From Levilactobacillus spicheri DSM 15429 (GTDB taxonomy: Bacteria > Bacillota > Bacilli > Lactobacillales > Lactobacillaceae), in the NCBI RefSeq assembly GCF_001435095.1, contig NZ_AZFC01000003.1:1-64000 (forward strand): a stretch of DNA of 64,000 nt. Direction: 5' to 3'. The notes under the pieces are model-generated. The model was not told the DNA's origin, searched no databases, and worked only from the letters and a program-made list of their open reading frames with translations. Positions 32,748 through 40,497 of the stretch are shown here, one piece after another. Numbering within the stretch: the first letter of the stretch is position 1; every line of letters starts with the position of its first letter. The position numbers and the translations under genes are program-made.

Positions 32748-33650
32748 ATGAAAATTGGATTAGTTGGATTAGGTAAGATGGGGTTAAACTTAGCCCAAAA
32801 CATGATGGATCACGGCAGTGAAGTTGTGGGCTTTGACTTGAACAAGGATTTTGTCGACCAAGCCGCAGGTTTTGGCGCTGAAGCCGCTACCTCACTTGAC
32901 GATCTGCTAAGCAAGTTACCATCACCAAAGGTTGTTTGGTTAATGTTACCTGCTGGTAAGCCAACGGAATCAACGATCGCAACGTTAACGAAGGAACTCG
33001 ACAAGGGTGACTACATCGTTGACGGTGGGAACTCCTTCTGGAAGAACTCCGTTGAAGACGCTGAAAAGGCCGAAGCCGTTGGCATCAACTTCTTCGACTG
33101 TGGGACTTCTGGTGGTCAAGCCGGTGCCCGTCACGATGGAAACTTCATGATCGGTGGGACGAGTGCTGAAGCCTTCGATGCTGTTTTGAAGCCCGTCTTC
33201 GAAGGCATCGCCCAAACGAATGGTTACCTCTACACCGGTGCCGCTGGTTCTGGCCACTACTTGAAGATGGTCCACAACGGTGTTGAATACGGGATGATGG
33301 AAGCCATCGGTGAAGGTTTCGACGTCTTGGCTCACAGCCAATTCGATTACGACAACGAAGCCGTTGCTCGTCTGTGGAACAATGGTTCCGTGGTTCGTTC
33401 ATGGTTAATGGAATTATGTGAAGAAGCCTTCGCAAAGGACGCTAACCTGGACGCCATCAAGGGAACGATGCACAGTTCTGGTGAAGGTAAGTGGACCTTA
33501 CAAGAAGCCCTTGACGAACAAGTGGCAACGCCGGTTATCGGTCTTTCACTGATGATGCGTTACCGTTCGATGGAAACCGACACCTTCACGGGTAAGGTCG
33601 TTTCCGCAATGCGTCATGGCTTCGGTGGTCACGCCGTTGACAAGGCTTAA
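32748..33650 (+). CDS. gnd: 6-phosphogluconate dehydrogenase (decarboxylating), short NAD-type
   Basis: ATG 32748 (300 aa) follows GAAGGGAATTTGACAAC; a TTG at 32721 in the same frame is upstream of this site. N-terminal Rossmann motif KIGLVGLGKMGLNLAQNMM (GLGKMG). Then VDGGNSFWKNSV, CGTSGGQAGARHDGNFMIGG and the catalytic HYLKMVHNGVEYGMMEAIGEG. The short 300-residue form lacks the long C-terminal domain of the E. coli type and usually belongs to the NAD-preferring GntZ/YqeC branch. It converts 6-phosphogluconate to ribulose-5-phosphate, feeding the pentose or phosphoketolase pathway. Codon use looks like a highly expressed gene. Confidence 0.9.
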   Translation: MKIGLVGLGKMGLNLAQNMMDHGSEVVGFDLNKDFVDQAAGFGAEAATSLDDLLSKLPSPKVVWLMLPAGKPTESTIATLTKELDKGDYIVDGGNSFWKNSVEDAEKAEAVGINFFDCGTSGGQAGARHDGNFMIGGTSAEAFDAVLKPVFEGIAQTNGYLYTGAAGSGHYLKMVHNGVEYGMMEAIGEGFDVLAHSQFDYDNEAVARLWNNGSVVRSWLMELCEEAFAKDANLDAIKGTMHSSGEGKWTLQEALDEQVATPVIGLSLMMRYRSMETDTFTGKVVSAMRHGFGGHAVDKA

Positions 33651-33667
33651 TTAAAATTGATTTAATC

Positions 33668-33702
33668 AATCGTTGTGGTCGTGAGGCTGCAGCGATTTTT
33701 TT
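33668..33702 (+). terminator. terminator after gnd
   Basis: AATCGTTGTGG pairs with CTGCAGCGATT (wobble pairs included) with a T-run of seven, just after the gnd stop. Confidence 0.75.
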
Positions 33703-33796
33703 GTGGGGACGGCTGGCAAATAAGTGTGAGCTGAGCGCCGGTTAGCGATTTGGGGGCACCGGTCGTTTGGCGCTACACAGAAAAATGGTAAAATTA

Positions 33797-33833
33797 AAAA
33801 GGCAATTCTCGATTTTTCCGAGAATTGCCTTTT
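33797..33833 (-). terminator. bidirectional terminator between gnd and the GNAT gene
   Basis: AAAAGGCAATTCTCG...CGAGAATTGCCTTTT, 15-pair perfect arms around ATTTTTC, with A and T runs on both sides. It terminates the minus-strand MarR-GNAT operon. Confidence 0.9.
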
Positions 33834-33862
33834 ACTCGTTGAGGGGGGTGAAACACTGGGGA

Positions 33863-34387
33863 TTAAAGGTCCTTCCCCAATAAATAGTCGGTCTGCCGAC
33901 TTCCGCCGATGGTAAAGGTGTGCTCCCCAATCTGGTGGAAGCCGCTCCGGGCGTAGAAGCCCCGGGCGTTGTCGTTGTGTTCCCAGACGCCCAGCCATAT
34001 CCGGGATTTGTGGGCGTCACGGGCCAGCTGTTCGGCCAACTCGATGAGAATCCGGCCATAGCCGTGCTTCTGGTAGGCCTTCCGAATGTAGATCCGTTCA
34101 ACCTCGAAGTTGTCGGCGGGCATGGGTTCGCTTTGAGCGGCACCCGTATTGACCTTCAAGTAGCCGCAAACGGTGCTCCCGACTTGTAGGAAAAAGAAGT
34201 GCGAGTCGGAATTGGTCATTTCATGGTGTAGTTTGGCCGGTGCGTACGCCCGGTCGAGATATTTCGCGAGGTCTTCGGGGGTGTTGGCCGCCCCGAAGGT
34301 GTCCGCGAAGGTCTCCCGACTAATGGCTTGAAGGGTCGGCAGGTCGGTCAAGGTGCAGGGGTGAATGCTGGGAATATTTTGGTTCAT
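33863..34387 (-). CDS. GNAT-family N-acetyltransferase
   Basis: The minus-strand start at 34387 is chosen because AAAAAAGGAGCTACTCGAT stands directly before ATG; the frame is open farther upstream without a site. The 174 residues show the GNAT fold: IHPCTLTDLPTLQAISRETF at the N-terminus, FEVERIYIRKAYQKHGYGRILIELA (acetyl-CoA loop Q/RxxGxG/A), WLGVWEHNDNARGFYARSGF. It transfers an acetyl group from acetyl-CoA to an amine of an unknown substrate. It lies 34 bases after the MarR gene on the same strand, forming an operon. Confidence 0.87.
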   Translation of the reverse strand: MNQNIPSIHPCTLTDLPTLQAISRETFADTFGAANTPEDLAKYLDRAYAPAKLHHEMTNSDSHFFFLQVGSTVCGYLKVNTGAAQSEPMPADNFEVERIYIRKAYQKHGYGRILIELAEQLARDAHKSRIWLGVWEHNDNARGFYARSGFHQIGEHTFTIGGSRQTDYLLGKDL

Positions 34388-34421
34388 ATCGAGTAGCTCC
34401 TTTTTTAGTGGGTTGAAATGG

Positions 34422-34874
34422 TTAATAGTCCCGGTGGGCGCCGTGCTTGACACGGTCCCAGTCGGCGGTCACGTTGAGGCGGGCCTGATGCAGCAGGGTC
34501 GTCAACTGATCGACCTGGTCGGGGGTCATGCCGCTGAGGGCGGTTCGGGTCGAGTAGGCCTCCTCGGCGATCGTGCGCTGATAGACCAGGCGCGCCCGTT
34601 CCGTCGGGTAGAGGCGGCGAATTTTTTTGTTGGTGGTATCGGGCCGTTTCTCGACAAATTGATGATCGACCAAGCGTTGGACCGCCCGAATCACGGTGGT
34701 CCGGTCGACCATGATCAACTTGCTTAACTGTTCTTGGATGATGCCGGGGTGCTCACAGATCCGCGCCAGGTAGAGGTATTGCCCCTTGGTCAGATCGTAC
34801 TGTTGGAACTCGACGTTGCTGATGGAGTCGAGGGCCCGGGCAATCATGCCGATTTCACGTAAGATGTCAGCCAT
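34422..34874 (-). CDS. MarR-family transcriptional regulator
   Basis: The start at 34874 follows GGGAGGCTAACC; the longer frame to 34922 is upstream of that site. The 150-residue protein shows a MarR winged helix: LTKGQYLYLARICEHPGIIQEQL, MVDRTTVIRAVQRLVDHQFVE, RRLYPTERARLVYQ, with amphipathic helices at both ends for dimerisation. MarR proteins repress nearby genes and are released by small phenolic or lipid ligands. It is the first gene of a two-gene operon with the GNAT gene. Confidence 0.88.
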   Translation of the reverse strand: MADILREIGMIARALDSISNVEFQQYDLTKGQYLYLARICEHPGIIQEQLSKLIMVDRTTVIRAVQRLVDHQFVEKRPDTTNKKIRRLYPTERARLVYQRTIAEEAYSTRTALSGMTPDQVDQLTTLLHQARLNVTADWDRVKHGAHRDY

Positions 34875-34981
34875 GGTTAGCCTCCCTTTCCTGAGAATAG
34901 AAATAAGCATAGCACAAAACATAGTGCATTTACAGCATAAAATAAAATTTTTGGCTTATTTGCGGTGGAGGGGTGGGCAAC

Positions 34982-35003
34982 AAAAAAGCCGGTTGCCCGG
35001 CTC
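34982..35003 (-). terminator. terminator for PspC-like gene
   Basis: On the minus strand, AGCCGGG-CAA-CCGGCTTTTTT: a short G+C hairpin followed by six T, just past the gene that ends at 35014. Confidence 0.7.
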
Positions 35004-35013
35004 AGCGTGGTAC

Positions 35014-35196
35014 CTATTCAGGATCGCCCATGACCATCCAAAGAATCAGGTACGCCAGGATACCCGGTAGGGGTGTGATGGCGAGGAGGATAAAGATGAT
35101 GCGGGCCAGGGTGACGTTCCAGTCGAAGTAGTGGGCTAGGCCCCCGACGACTCCGGCGAGGACCCGGTCATTGGCGGAACGGTGGATCTTTTTCAT
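35014..35196 (-). CDS. PspC-domain small membrane protein
   Basis: A 60-residue protein reading MKKIHRSANDRVLAGVVGGL, then AHYFDWNVTLARIIFILL and a second hydrophobic stretch (LPGILAYLILWMVM). This is the PspC domain, with the typical 'R...AGVxGGLA' and 'D..LARIIF' pattern. PspC proteins sit in the membrane and take part in envelope stress signalling. The ribosome site is GAGAGGAG on the minus strand. It follows the histidine phosphatase (35222) by 25 bases and may be co-transcribed. Confidence 0.9.
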   Translation of the reverse strand: MKKIHRSANDRVLAGVVGGLAHYFDWNVTLARIIFILLAITPLPGILAYLILWMVMGDPE

Positions 35197-35221
35197 GGGA
35201 AAGGACTCCTCTCAAGTAAGC

Positions 35222-35884
35222 TTAGGATTGAAAATCAACCTTGTTGAAGAAATCGACGTGAATCGTGTCGTCGGTGATCTCCAGCTTGGTGATGCTCCCG
35301 TTGATGGTGGCGACGCCTTCGTCCAGTTCGGGCGCGTACCGGTCAACGATGGAGCGAATCGTCATACCGTGGGAGACCACCAGGACCTGGTCACCGTCCT
35401 GGGAGTTCGCCCGCAGCTTGTCGAAGCCCCGGTCTAACCGGTGCCAGAACATGTCGTTACTTTCGGCCTCACCGTACAGGTCGGCTTGGTGGATCAGGTC
35501 ACGGGCCTTCTCCAAGCCGTAAGTGCCCAGTACGGCCGATTCGGAGGTCAATTTGACCTGGGCACCGACGAATTGCCACATCTGGTTCAGGTCGTTGCCT
35601 TCGAAGTACCCATGGCACTGTTCCCGAAACTCGGGGTATTGGTAAGAGACAATGTTCATGTTTTCGGGATTTTGCCGCAGGGCGATGTGGGCCGTCTCGA
35701 TGGCCCGCCCCGAGTCGCTGCTGTAGGCGGCGGTAAACGGGATGTTCTTTAGTTGTTCGCCCGCGCGCTTGGCGTCGGCGCGACCTTTTTCAGTCAGGGG
35801 GGAATCAATCCAGCCCTGAACCTTGTTATAGTGGTTTAACATGGTTTGCCCATGCCGAACGAAATATGCGGTAATTTTCTTCAT
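35222..35884 (-). CDS. histidine phosphatase family protein, paralogue of 31808 gene
   Basis: The start at 35884 follows AGAGGAG; the ATG at 35905 is upstream of that site. The 220-residue protein has the RHG motif (TAYFVRHGQTMLNHYNK, His at residue 9), VQGWIDSPLTEKG, YSSDSGRAIETAH and the second His in QVLVVSHGMTIRSI. Like its paralogue at 31808-32476 it belongs to the GpmB-like phosphatase branch with unknown substrate. Confidence 0.88.
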   Translation of the reverse strand: MKKITAYFVRHGQTMLNHYNKVQGWIDSPLTEKGRADAKRAGEQLKNIPFTAAYSSDSGRAIETAHIALRQNPENMNIVSYQYPEFREQCHGYFEGNDLNQMWQFVGAQVKLTSESAVLGTYGLEKARDLIHQADLYGEAESNDMFWHRLDRGFDKLRANSQDGDQVLVVSHGMTIRSIVDRYAPELDEGVATINGSITKLEITDDTIHVDFFNKVDFQS

Positions 35885-36046
35885 AGCGCTAAACTCCTCT
35901 TTCATCGACTTGGTTACGCTTTAAGTATAGCAATCCCGTTGGGAGAACGCGAAGGTTTTGGCCAGATTCTCCCAATTTTTGCAAGCGTTGCCAAGTGTGC
36001 TGGATTGAAAAAATGGTAGAGTTAAGGCAGATAGGAGATGGGTAGC

Positions 36047-36913
36047 ATGGATAAGACGGTTTATCAGTATACGGGTGACCAACCGGTCGATCTGACCCAG
36101 TGGGCGACCACGACCGATACGCGCATCAAAACGGCGCAACGCAACGCCGACTTAGAGACCTTGCACGACCTGCAACGGCGGTTGTATGCGCAGAAGCAGA
36201 CGGGGGTCGTGATCATTCTCCAGGGGATGGATACGGCCGGTAAGGATGGCCTGATCCGCCACGTCTTCAGCGGCTTTAACCCGGCCGGGACCAGCGTGGT
36301 CAGCTTCAAACAGCCAACGAGTGTCGACCTGCAGCACGACTTTCTCTGGCGCATCAATCGTCAACTGCCAGCTCGTGGGGAGATTCGGATCTTCAACCGC
36401 TCGCAGTACGAGGACGTCCTGATCAGTCGGGTCCACCCGGAGATCTTGGTCGGCCAGCACCTGCCCGGTGTCCAGTCAATGGCCGATGTGACGGATAAGT
36501 TCTTCGAGCGGCGTTACCACGACCTGCGGCACTTCGAGACGTATCTGCGGCATCAGGGCATCATGACGTATAAGTTTTTCCTCCACATCTCGCAACAGGA
36601 ACAGACGGCACGACTGGAGCGGCGCTTGGCGTTACCGGAAAAGAACTGGAAGTTCTCGACCAGTGATCTCAAGGAACGGCAGTTTTGGGCCGCTTACCAG
36701 ACGGCCTACGCCCAGATGCTGGAACACACGGCGACGGCGAAGAATCCGTGGTACATCATTCCGGCGGACGATAAACCGACCGCGCGGCGCCTGGTGACCG
36801 CGATCCTGACGCAGGAGCTCAGCCAGCTGGACCCGCAGTACCCACAGGTCACGGCGGACCAACAGGCGCACTTCCAGCAGTTGTTGCAACAATTGCGCAA
36901 GGGGCAGATCTAA
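36047..36913 (+). CDS. PPK2-family polyphosphate:nucleotide phosphotransferase
   Basis: ATG 36047 has AGGAG nine bases upstream; ATG 36038 is too close to it. The 288-residue protein shows a P-loop-like VVIILQGMDTAGKDGLIRHV (Lys66), followed by FSGFNPAGTSVVSFKQP, RIFNRSQYEDVLISRVHPE, a lid-like region and WKFSTSDLKERQFWAAYQTAYAQML. This is the PPK2 family, which phosphorylates AMP/ADP or GDP from polyphosphate. The class cannot be decided by eye. An extended -10 TGGTAGAGT (36014-36022) likely drives it. Confidence 0.88.
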   Translation: MDKTVYQYTGDQPVDLTQWATTTDTRIKTAQRNADLETLHDLQRRLYAQKQTGVVIILQGMDTAGKDGLIRHVFSGFNPAGTSVVSFKQPTSVDLQHDFLWRINRQLPARGEIRIFNRSQYEDVLISRVHPEILVGQHLPGVQSMADVTDKFFERRYHDLRHFETYLRHQGIMTYKFFLHISQQEQTARLERRLALPEKNWKFSTSDLKERQFWAAYQTAYAQMLEHTATAKNPWYIIPADDKPTARRLVTAILTQELSQLDPQYPQVTADQQAHFQQLLQQLRKGQI

Positions 36914-36988
36914 GGCGACCAAGGTGCAACGCGAGGGGGACTTCAAGGGGCCACTTTGCCCCATATTAACGGTGGCCACCGGTTCCGC

Positions 36989-37018
36989 TTGCCCAACTGA
37001 GGGATAAAATGGTAGGGT
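36989..37018 (+). promoter_or_regulatory. promoter for HMG-CoA synthase gene
   Basis: TTGCCC (36989-36994), 18-base spacer, TAGGGT (37013-37018) with a TGG extended -10 just before. Moderately close to consensus. Confidence 0.55.
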
Positions 37019-37054
37019 TAGGGTTCAAGAATGAAAGATGAAGGAGTGGCACTG

Positions 37055-38233
37055 ATGACGGTGACGGTTGGAATTGATCAAATGGGGTTTTACACCCCAC
37101 ACCTGTATTTAGACATGACGGCCTTGGCGCAGGCACGGGGGGATGACCCGGCGAAGTATCACGTGGGCATCGGCCAGGACAAGCAGGCCGTGATTCCGCC
37201 CACCCAAGACGTGGTCACCATGGCGGCGAACGCGGCGGCCCAGATTCTGACGCCAGCCGACCAGAAGACCATCAAAATGGTCCTGTTCGGCACGGAGTCG
37301 GGGGTCGACAATTCGAAGGCCACGGCCGTGTATCTGGCGCACCTGCTGGACCTGCCGGCCGATACCCGGGCCATCGAGATCAAGCAGGCGTGCTACGGGG
37401 CCACGGCGGGCCTCCAATTCGCGGCCGATTACGTGCGCAGTCACCCCACGGCGAAGGTCCTGGTGATTGGGGCGGACATTGCCCGTTACGGACTGCGGAC
37501 CGCGGGTGAGGTGACCCAGGGCGGTGGCGCCGTGGCCATGCTGGTGACGGCCAATCCCCGGATCCTGGCGTTAGACCCGGTCAGCAGCTACCACACCGCG
37601 GACGTGATGGACTTCTGGCGGCCCCTCGGGCGCTCCGAGGCCCTGGTCGACGGCAAGTATTCGACCAATGTCTACCTCGACTTCTTCCGGACCGTGTGGA
37701 CCGACTACCAAGCCCAAACGCACCGGACCATCGCCGACTTTGCGGCGTTCGCCTTTCACATTCCGTTTACCAAGATGGGACGCAAGGCGCTGCGGCAGAT
37801 TCTGCCGGAGGCGACCCCGGACCAGCAAACGGCCCTGACGGCGGCCTTTGAGGCCAGTCAGCTGGACAACCGCAACGTGGGCAACCTGTATACAGGATCG
37901 CTCTACCTCAGCCTGCTGTCCCTGTTACGCCACGGCAACTTACAGCCCGGGGACCGCATCGGGTGCTACAGCTATGGCTCCGGCGCGGAGGGCGAATTCT
38001 ACAGCGGGCGCCTGCAACCGGACTACCGGGCGGGCTTTAACGATGCGGCCGTGACGGCGCTGCTGGCAAAGCGCCGGGCGGTCAGCGTGGCCGAGTACGA
38101 GGAGCTCTTCCAGCAGCAGTTGGATCTCACGGGCACGGACGTGCAGCTGCCGGTGGGGACGGACCCAGCGCCGTATTACCTGGCGGGGCGCCAACACCAA
38201 CAACGGCAGTACCGCCACCGTTCCGAGGCCTAA
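37055..38233 (+). CDS. mvaS: hydroxymethylglutaryl-CoA synthase
   Basis: ATG 37055 (392 aa) is chosen because GAAGGAG lies ahead; the ATG at 37031 precedes that site. TVGIDQMGFYTPHLYLDM starts the protein, with GIGQDKQAVIPPTQDVVTM and the catalytic Cys113 in IEIKQACYGATAGLQFA. GADIARYG, VDGKYSTNVYLDFF, FHIPFTKMGRKAL and CYSYGSGAEGEFYSG follow, all HMG-CoA synthase motifs. It condenses acetoacetyl-CoA and acetyl-CoA to HMG-CoA in the mevalonate pathway for isoprenoids (needed by UppS at 52426). The C-terminus is Gln/Arg-rich. Confidence 0.93.
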   Translation: MTVTVGIDQMGFYTPHLYLDMTALAQARGDDPAKYHVGIGQDKQAVIPPTQDVVTMAANAAAQILTPADQKTIKMVLFGTESGVDNSKATAVYLAHLLDLPADTRAIEIKQACYGATAGLQFAADYVRSHPTAKVLVIGADIARYGLRTAGEVTQGGGAVAMLVTANPRILALDPVSSYHTADVMDFWRPLGRSEALVDGKYSTNVYLDFFRTVWTDYQAQTHRTIADFAAFAFHIPFTKMGRKALRQILPEATPDQQTALTAAFEASQLDNRNVGNLYTGSLYLSLLSLLRHGNLQPGDRIGCYSYGSGAEGEFYSGRLQPDYRAGFNDAAVTALLAKRRAVSVAEYEELFQQQLDLTGTDVQLPVGTDPAPYYLAGRQHQQRQYRHRSEA

Positions 38234-38382
38234 CGGGACTAATTGGGGGTTGAACGGTTGAACCGCTTAGTTTAAACGAGGATAAAACGAAATCCCGAAT
38301 ATTAAAATAAAAATAGTCGCCAAAAGTTAACTTTTTCGCTATAATAGGATTTATTCTACGAGAAAGAAAGAGGAGAGAAACG

Positions 38383-38823
38383 GTGACCAACATTTATTTA
38401 GCAGGACCCTTCTTCGATGACGAACAAATTGAACGGATTTCCCGAGCGGAGCGGGCATTAGCCGCCAACCCGCAAGTTGATCATGTCTTTAGTCCCCGGT
38501 TAAACGAGATTCGCGACTTGGTAGAAGGGACGCCCAAGTGGTCCGATGCCACCTTTAAGATGGACACGGATGAGATCGACCGGGCCGACGTCGTGGTGGC
38601 GTTAGCCGATTACGTCGACGACCAGGTCGATTCCGGCACGGCGTTTGAGATTGGCTACGCCTTCCACAGTGGCACGCCGGTCGTCTTACTGCACGAAAAG
38701 GACAACAAGGTCAACCTGATGCTGTCCGAAAGCCTGCACGCCTACCTGCAACGGGCGGAAGACCTGGCAACCTACGATTTTGAGACGCTGCCAGAAAGTC
38801 ACTATGACGGTCCCGTCTTTTAG
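38383..38823 (+). CDS. ntd: nucleoside 2-deoxyribosyltransferase
   Basis: GTG 38383 follows AGAGGAG; TATAAT at 38340-38345 is a probable -10. The 146-residue protein begins NIYLAGPFFDDEQIERI and has DEIDRADVVVALADYVDDQVDSGTAFEIGYA. The Glu in 'TAFEIG' is the catalytic nucleophile in this family, and 'AGPFF' binds ligand. It swaps the base between deoxynucleosides (purine and pyrimidine salvage), a typical Lactobacillus activity. A large hairpin terminator follows downstream. Confidence 0.9.
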   Translation: MTNIYLAGPFFDDEQIERISRAERALAANPQVDHVFSPRLNEIRDLVEGTPKWSDATFKMDTDEIDRADVVVALADYVDDQVDSGTAFEIGYAFHSGTPVVLLHEKDNKVNLMLSESLHAYLQRAEDLATYDFETLPESHYDGPVF

Positions 38824-38898
38824 GGAAAAAGACTAGAGTAAGGGGTGATTAGCTGGCTGACGGCGTTAAGCAAAACCAGTGCCCTTTTATCCCCATGT

Positions 38899-38960
38899 AA
38901 CTAAAAAACGTTCTGCTGAGCTTCCCGTTAGACGGGGATATCAGCAGAACGTTTTTAGTT
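38899..38960 (-). terminator. bidirectional terminator between ntd and lexA
   Basis: AAAACGTTCTGCTGA (starts about 38906) pairs with TCAGCAGAACGTTTTT around a 22-base loop; flanking AACTAAAAA/TTTTTAGTT also match. It serves ntd (+) and lexA (-). Confidence 0.9.
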
Positions 38961-38962
38961 AG

Positions 38963-39592
38963 TTAGTGCACGTCGTCGCGGAACAGGCCGACGACCTTGC
39001 CTAAGATGGTGACTTGATTGAGAATGATGGGGGCCATGGTGTCGTTTTCGGGTTGCAGGCGGAAGTGGTCCGCTTCCTTGAAGAACCGTTTGCAGGTCGC
39101 TTCGTTCTCTTCCGTCATGGCGATGACGATATCGCCGTTATCGGCGGACCGTTGCCGGCGCACGATGACCTGGTCACCGTTCAAGATACCGATGTTGATC
39201 ATACTTTCGCCCCGAATCGTCAGCATGAAGAGGTCGTCTTCGCTGTTCTCGAATTCCGGTGGAACGGGGAAGTAGTCGGTCGCTTCCTGCACGGCCAAAA
39301 TGGGCTCGCCGGCCGTGACCGTTCCCAATACGGGAATCTGGGTCTGTTGTTCGTGCACGCCCAGTTCCTCCAGGCCAGCCGGCGTCACTTCCAAAGCCCG
39401 GGGCTTCGTCGGATCCTTGGTCAGGAGGCCCTTCTTTTCCAAACGGGCAATGTGCCCGTGAACCGTGGACGTGGATGATAGCGCGACCGCCTCACCGATT
39501 TCACGAACAGTCGGCGGATATCCTTTTTCGTTAACCCGTTCCCAAATGAAGCGGAGAACGGCAATTTGTTTACTTTCAGAAGCTTTGCTCAT
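38963..39592 (-). CDS. lexA: LexA SOS repressor
   Basis: The start at 39592 follows GAGGTGG on the minus strand. The 209-residue protein has a winged-helix DNA-binding domain ([46 protein letters not shown]), the self-cleavage bond Ala94-Gly95 in TVTAGEPIL, and catalytic Ser130 ([11 protein letters not shown]) with Lys168 (EATCKRF). LexA represses SOS genes and cleaves itself when RecA is activated. An SOS box lies on its own promoter (39662-39675), so autoregulation is expected. This also links to prophage induction by DNA damage. Confidence 0.96.
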   Translation of the reverse strand: MSKASESKQIAVLRFIWERVNEKGYPPTVREIGEAVALSSTSTVHGHIARLEKKGLLTKDPTKPRALEVTPAGLEELGVHEQQTQIPVLGTVTAGEPILAVQEATDYFPVPPEFENSEDDLFMLTIRGESMINIGILNGDQVIVRRQRSADNGDIVIAMTEENEATCKRFFKEADHFRLQPENDTMAPIILNQVTILGKVVGLFRDDVH

Positions 39593-39635
39593 CTTATTGC
39601 CACCTCGTTCGTCATTCATAGTTTAGTTTAGCCCA

Positions 39636-39714
39636 ATTTTAGCATAGGTAGCGAACGTTTTCAAACAGATGTTCGGTTAAATGAGTTGAATTCTGAAATT
39701 ATCCCTGATATGAT
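39636..39714 (+). promoter_or_regulatory. divergent lexA/ynzC promoters with SOS box at 39662-39675
   Basis: The SOS box on the + strand reads CAAACAGATGTTCG, one base off the Gram-positive consensus CGAAC-N4-GTTCG. On the minus strand the lexA -35 (TTGAAA, complement of 39659-39664) overlaps it, with TAAAAT (39636-39641) 17 bases on. On the + strand TTGAAT (39686-39691) and TATGAT (39709-39714), also 17 bases apart, drive ynzC; the box lies just upstream of that -35. Confidence 0.8.
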
Positions 39715-39780
39715 AGGGGATGTTTTGAAAGGCTTCATCATTCACTGAATAAATAAACGATAAAGGAGCGTGGTTGTTTC

Positions 39781-40029
39781 ATGGCAGAAACCACGATGGA
39801 CACGTTATTAGTCCGCATCAATGAACTTGCCCACAAGGCCAAAGGCACCGGGCTCACCGCTGAAGAGACGGCAGAGCGGGCCGACTTACGGAAGCAGTAC
39901 CTGAAGCTGTTCCGGGAAAGCTTCCGGAGCCAGGTCGAAATGATGCAGGTTTACGACAAGAACGGGAAAGAAGTCACACCGGAAAAAGTGCGTCAGGTCC
40001 AACGCGACAAGGGCTTACGAAACGATTAA
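39781..40029 (+). CDS. ynzC: YnzC, DUF896 family
   Basis: The 82-residue protein has the DUF896 pattern: LLVRINELAHKAKGTGLTAEETAERADLRKQYL, FRESFRSQVEMMQVYD, VTPEKVRQVQRDKGL. In Bacillus subtilis ynzC is in the LexA-controlled yneA-yneB-ynzC operon next to lexA. Here yneA (cell-division inhibitor) and yneB (recombinase) are absent. The function is unknown. The ribosome site is AAAGGAG at 39762-39768. A hairpin follows. Confidence 0.9.
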   Translation: MAETTMDTLLVRINELAHKAKGTGLTAEETAERADLRKQYLKLFRESFRSQVEMMQVYDKNGKEVTPEKVRQVQRDKGLRND

Positions 40030-40036
40030 TCCGCGA

Positions 40037-40069
40037 GAGTGGGTCTTTTTGAGGATTCACTCTTTTATT
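40037..40069 (+). terminator. terminator after ynzC
   Basis: GAGTGGGTC pairs with GATTCACTC (two G-T wobbles) with a loop TTTTTGAG-like and a T-rich tail. Confidence 0.65.
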
Positions 40070-40127
40070 TTGGCTTAAATTTGTGTAAAATTGTGTAATG
40101 AATGCTGTTATAAGGGAGGGAATCGTC

Positions 40128-40355
40128 TTGCCAATTTGGGGCTGGATCTTAATTATCATCGTCGTTGGAATCGCCTGTGCGTTGGGTGGGTTTTACGGCG
40201 CGCGGAAATACATGGAAAACTACCTGAAAGACAATCCACCTATTAATGAAGACCAATTGCGGGCAATGATGCTGCAGATGGGACAAAAGCCATCACAACG
40301 GAAGCTTCACCAAATGATGAACGCGATGCAACAACAATCGCGTAAGTCTAAATAA
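40128..40355 (+). CDS. yneF: YneF-family (UPF0154) membrane protein
   Basis: TTG 40128 follows AAGGGAGGGAATCGTC; the ATG at 40098 is upstream of that site. The 75-residue protein starts with a transmembrane helix (WGWILIIIVVGIACALGGFYGARKYM), then DNPPINEDQLRAMMLQMGQKPSQRKLHQM, the YneF signature. This family is conserved in Firmicutes beside lexA/tkt and has no assigned function. A terminator follows at 40368. Confidence 0.9.
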   Translation: MPIWGWILIIIVVGIACALGGFYGARKYMENYLKDNPPINEDQLRAMMLQMGQKPSQRKLHQMMNAMQQQSRKSK

Positions 40356-40367
40356 GCCTTCATGCTT

Positions 40368-40409
40368 AAAAAGACTCGTCACGCCGATTCAGGGGTGATG
40401 AGTCTTTTT
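40368..40409 (+). terminator. terminator after yneF
   Basis: AAAAAGACTCGTCACGCC pairs with GGGGTGATGAGTCTTTTT around GATTCA, followed by T-run. Confidence 0.85.
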
Positions 40410-40497
40410 GATTTGTTTTTGGCAATAAGTGCGCTAGACTAATAGAAGTCTGCTATAATTGTTTTCTAATCTAATTTTAATGTCAGGAGGGATCGCG

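Noticed and set aside
34911-34928. GCAC-N8-GTGC dyad upstream of the MarR gene as an operator
   Set aside because: The arms are only four bases and could be chance; no second copy was seen near the promoter.
38240-38262. GGTTGAAC direct repeat after mvaS as a terminator or operator
   Set aside because: Two 8-base copies back to back without a T-run or long arms; too short to support a function.
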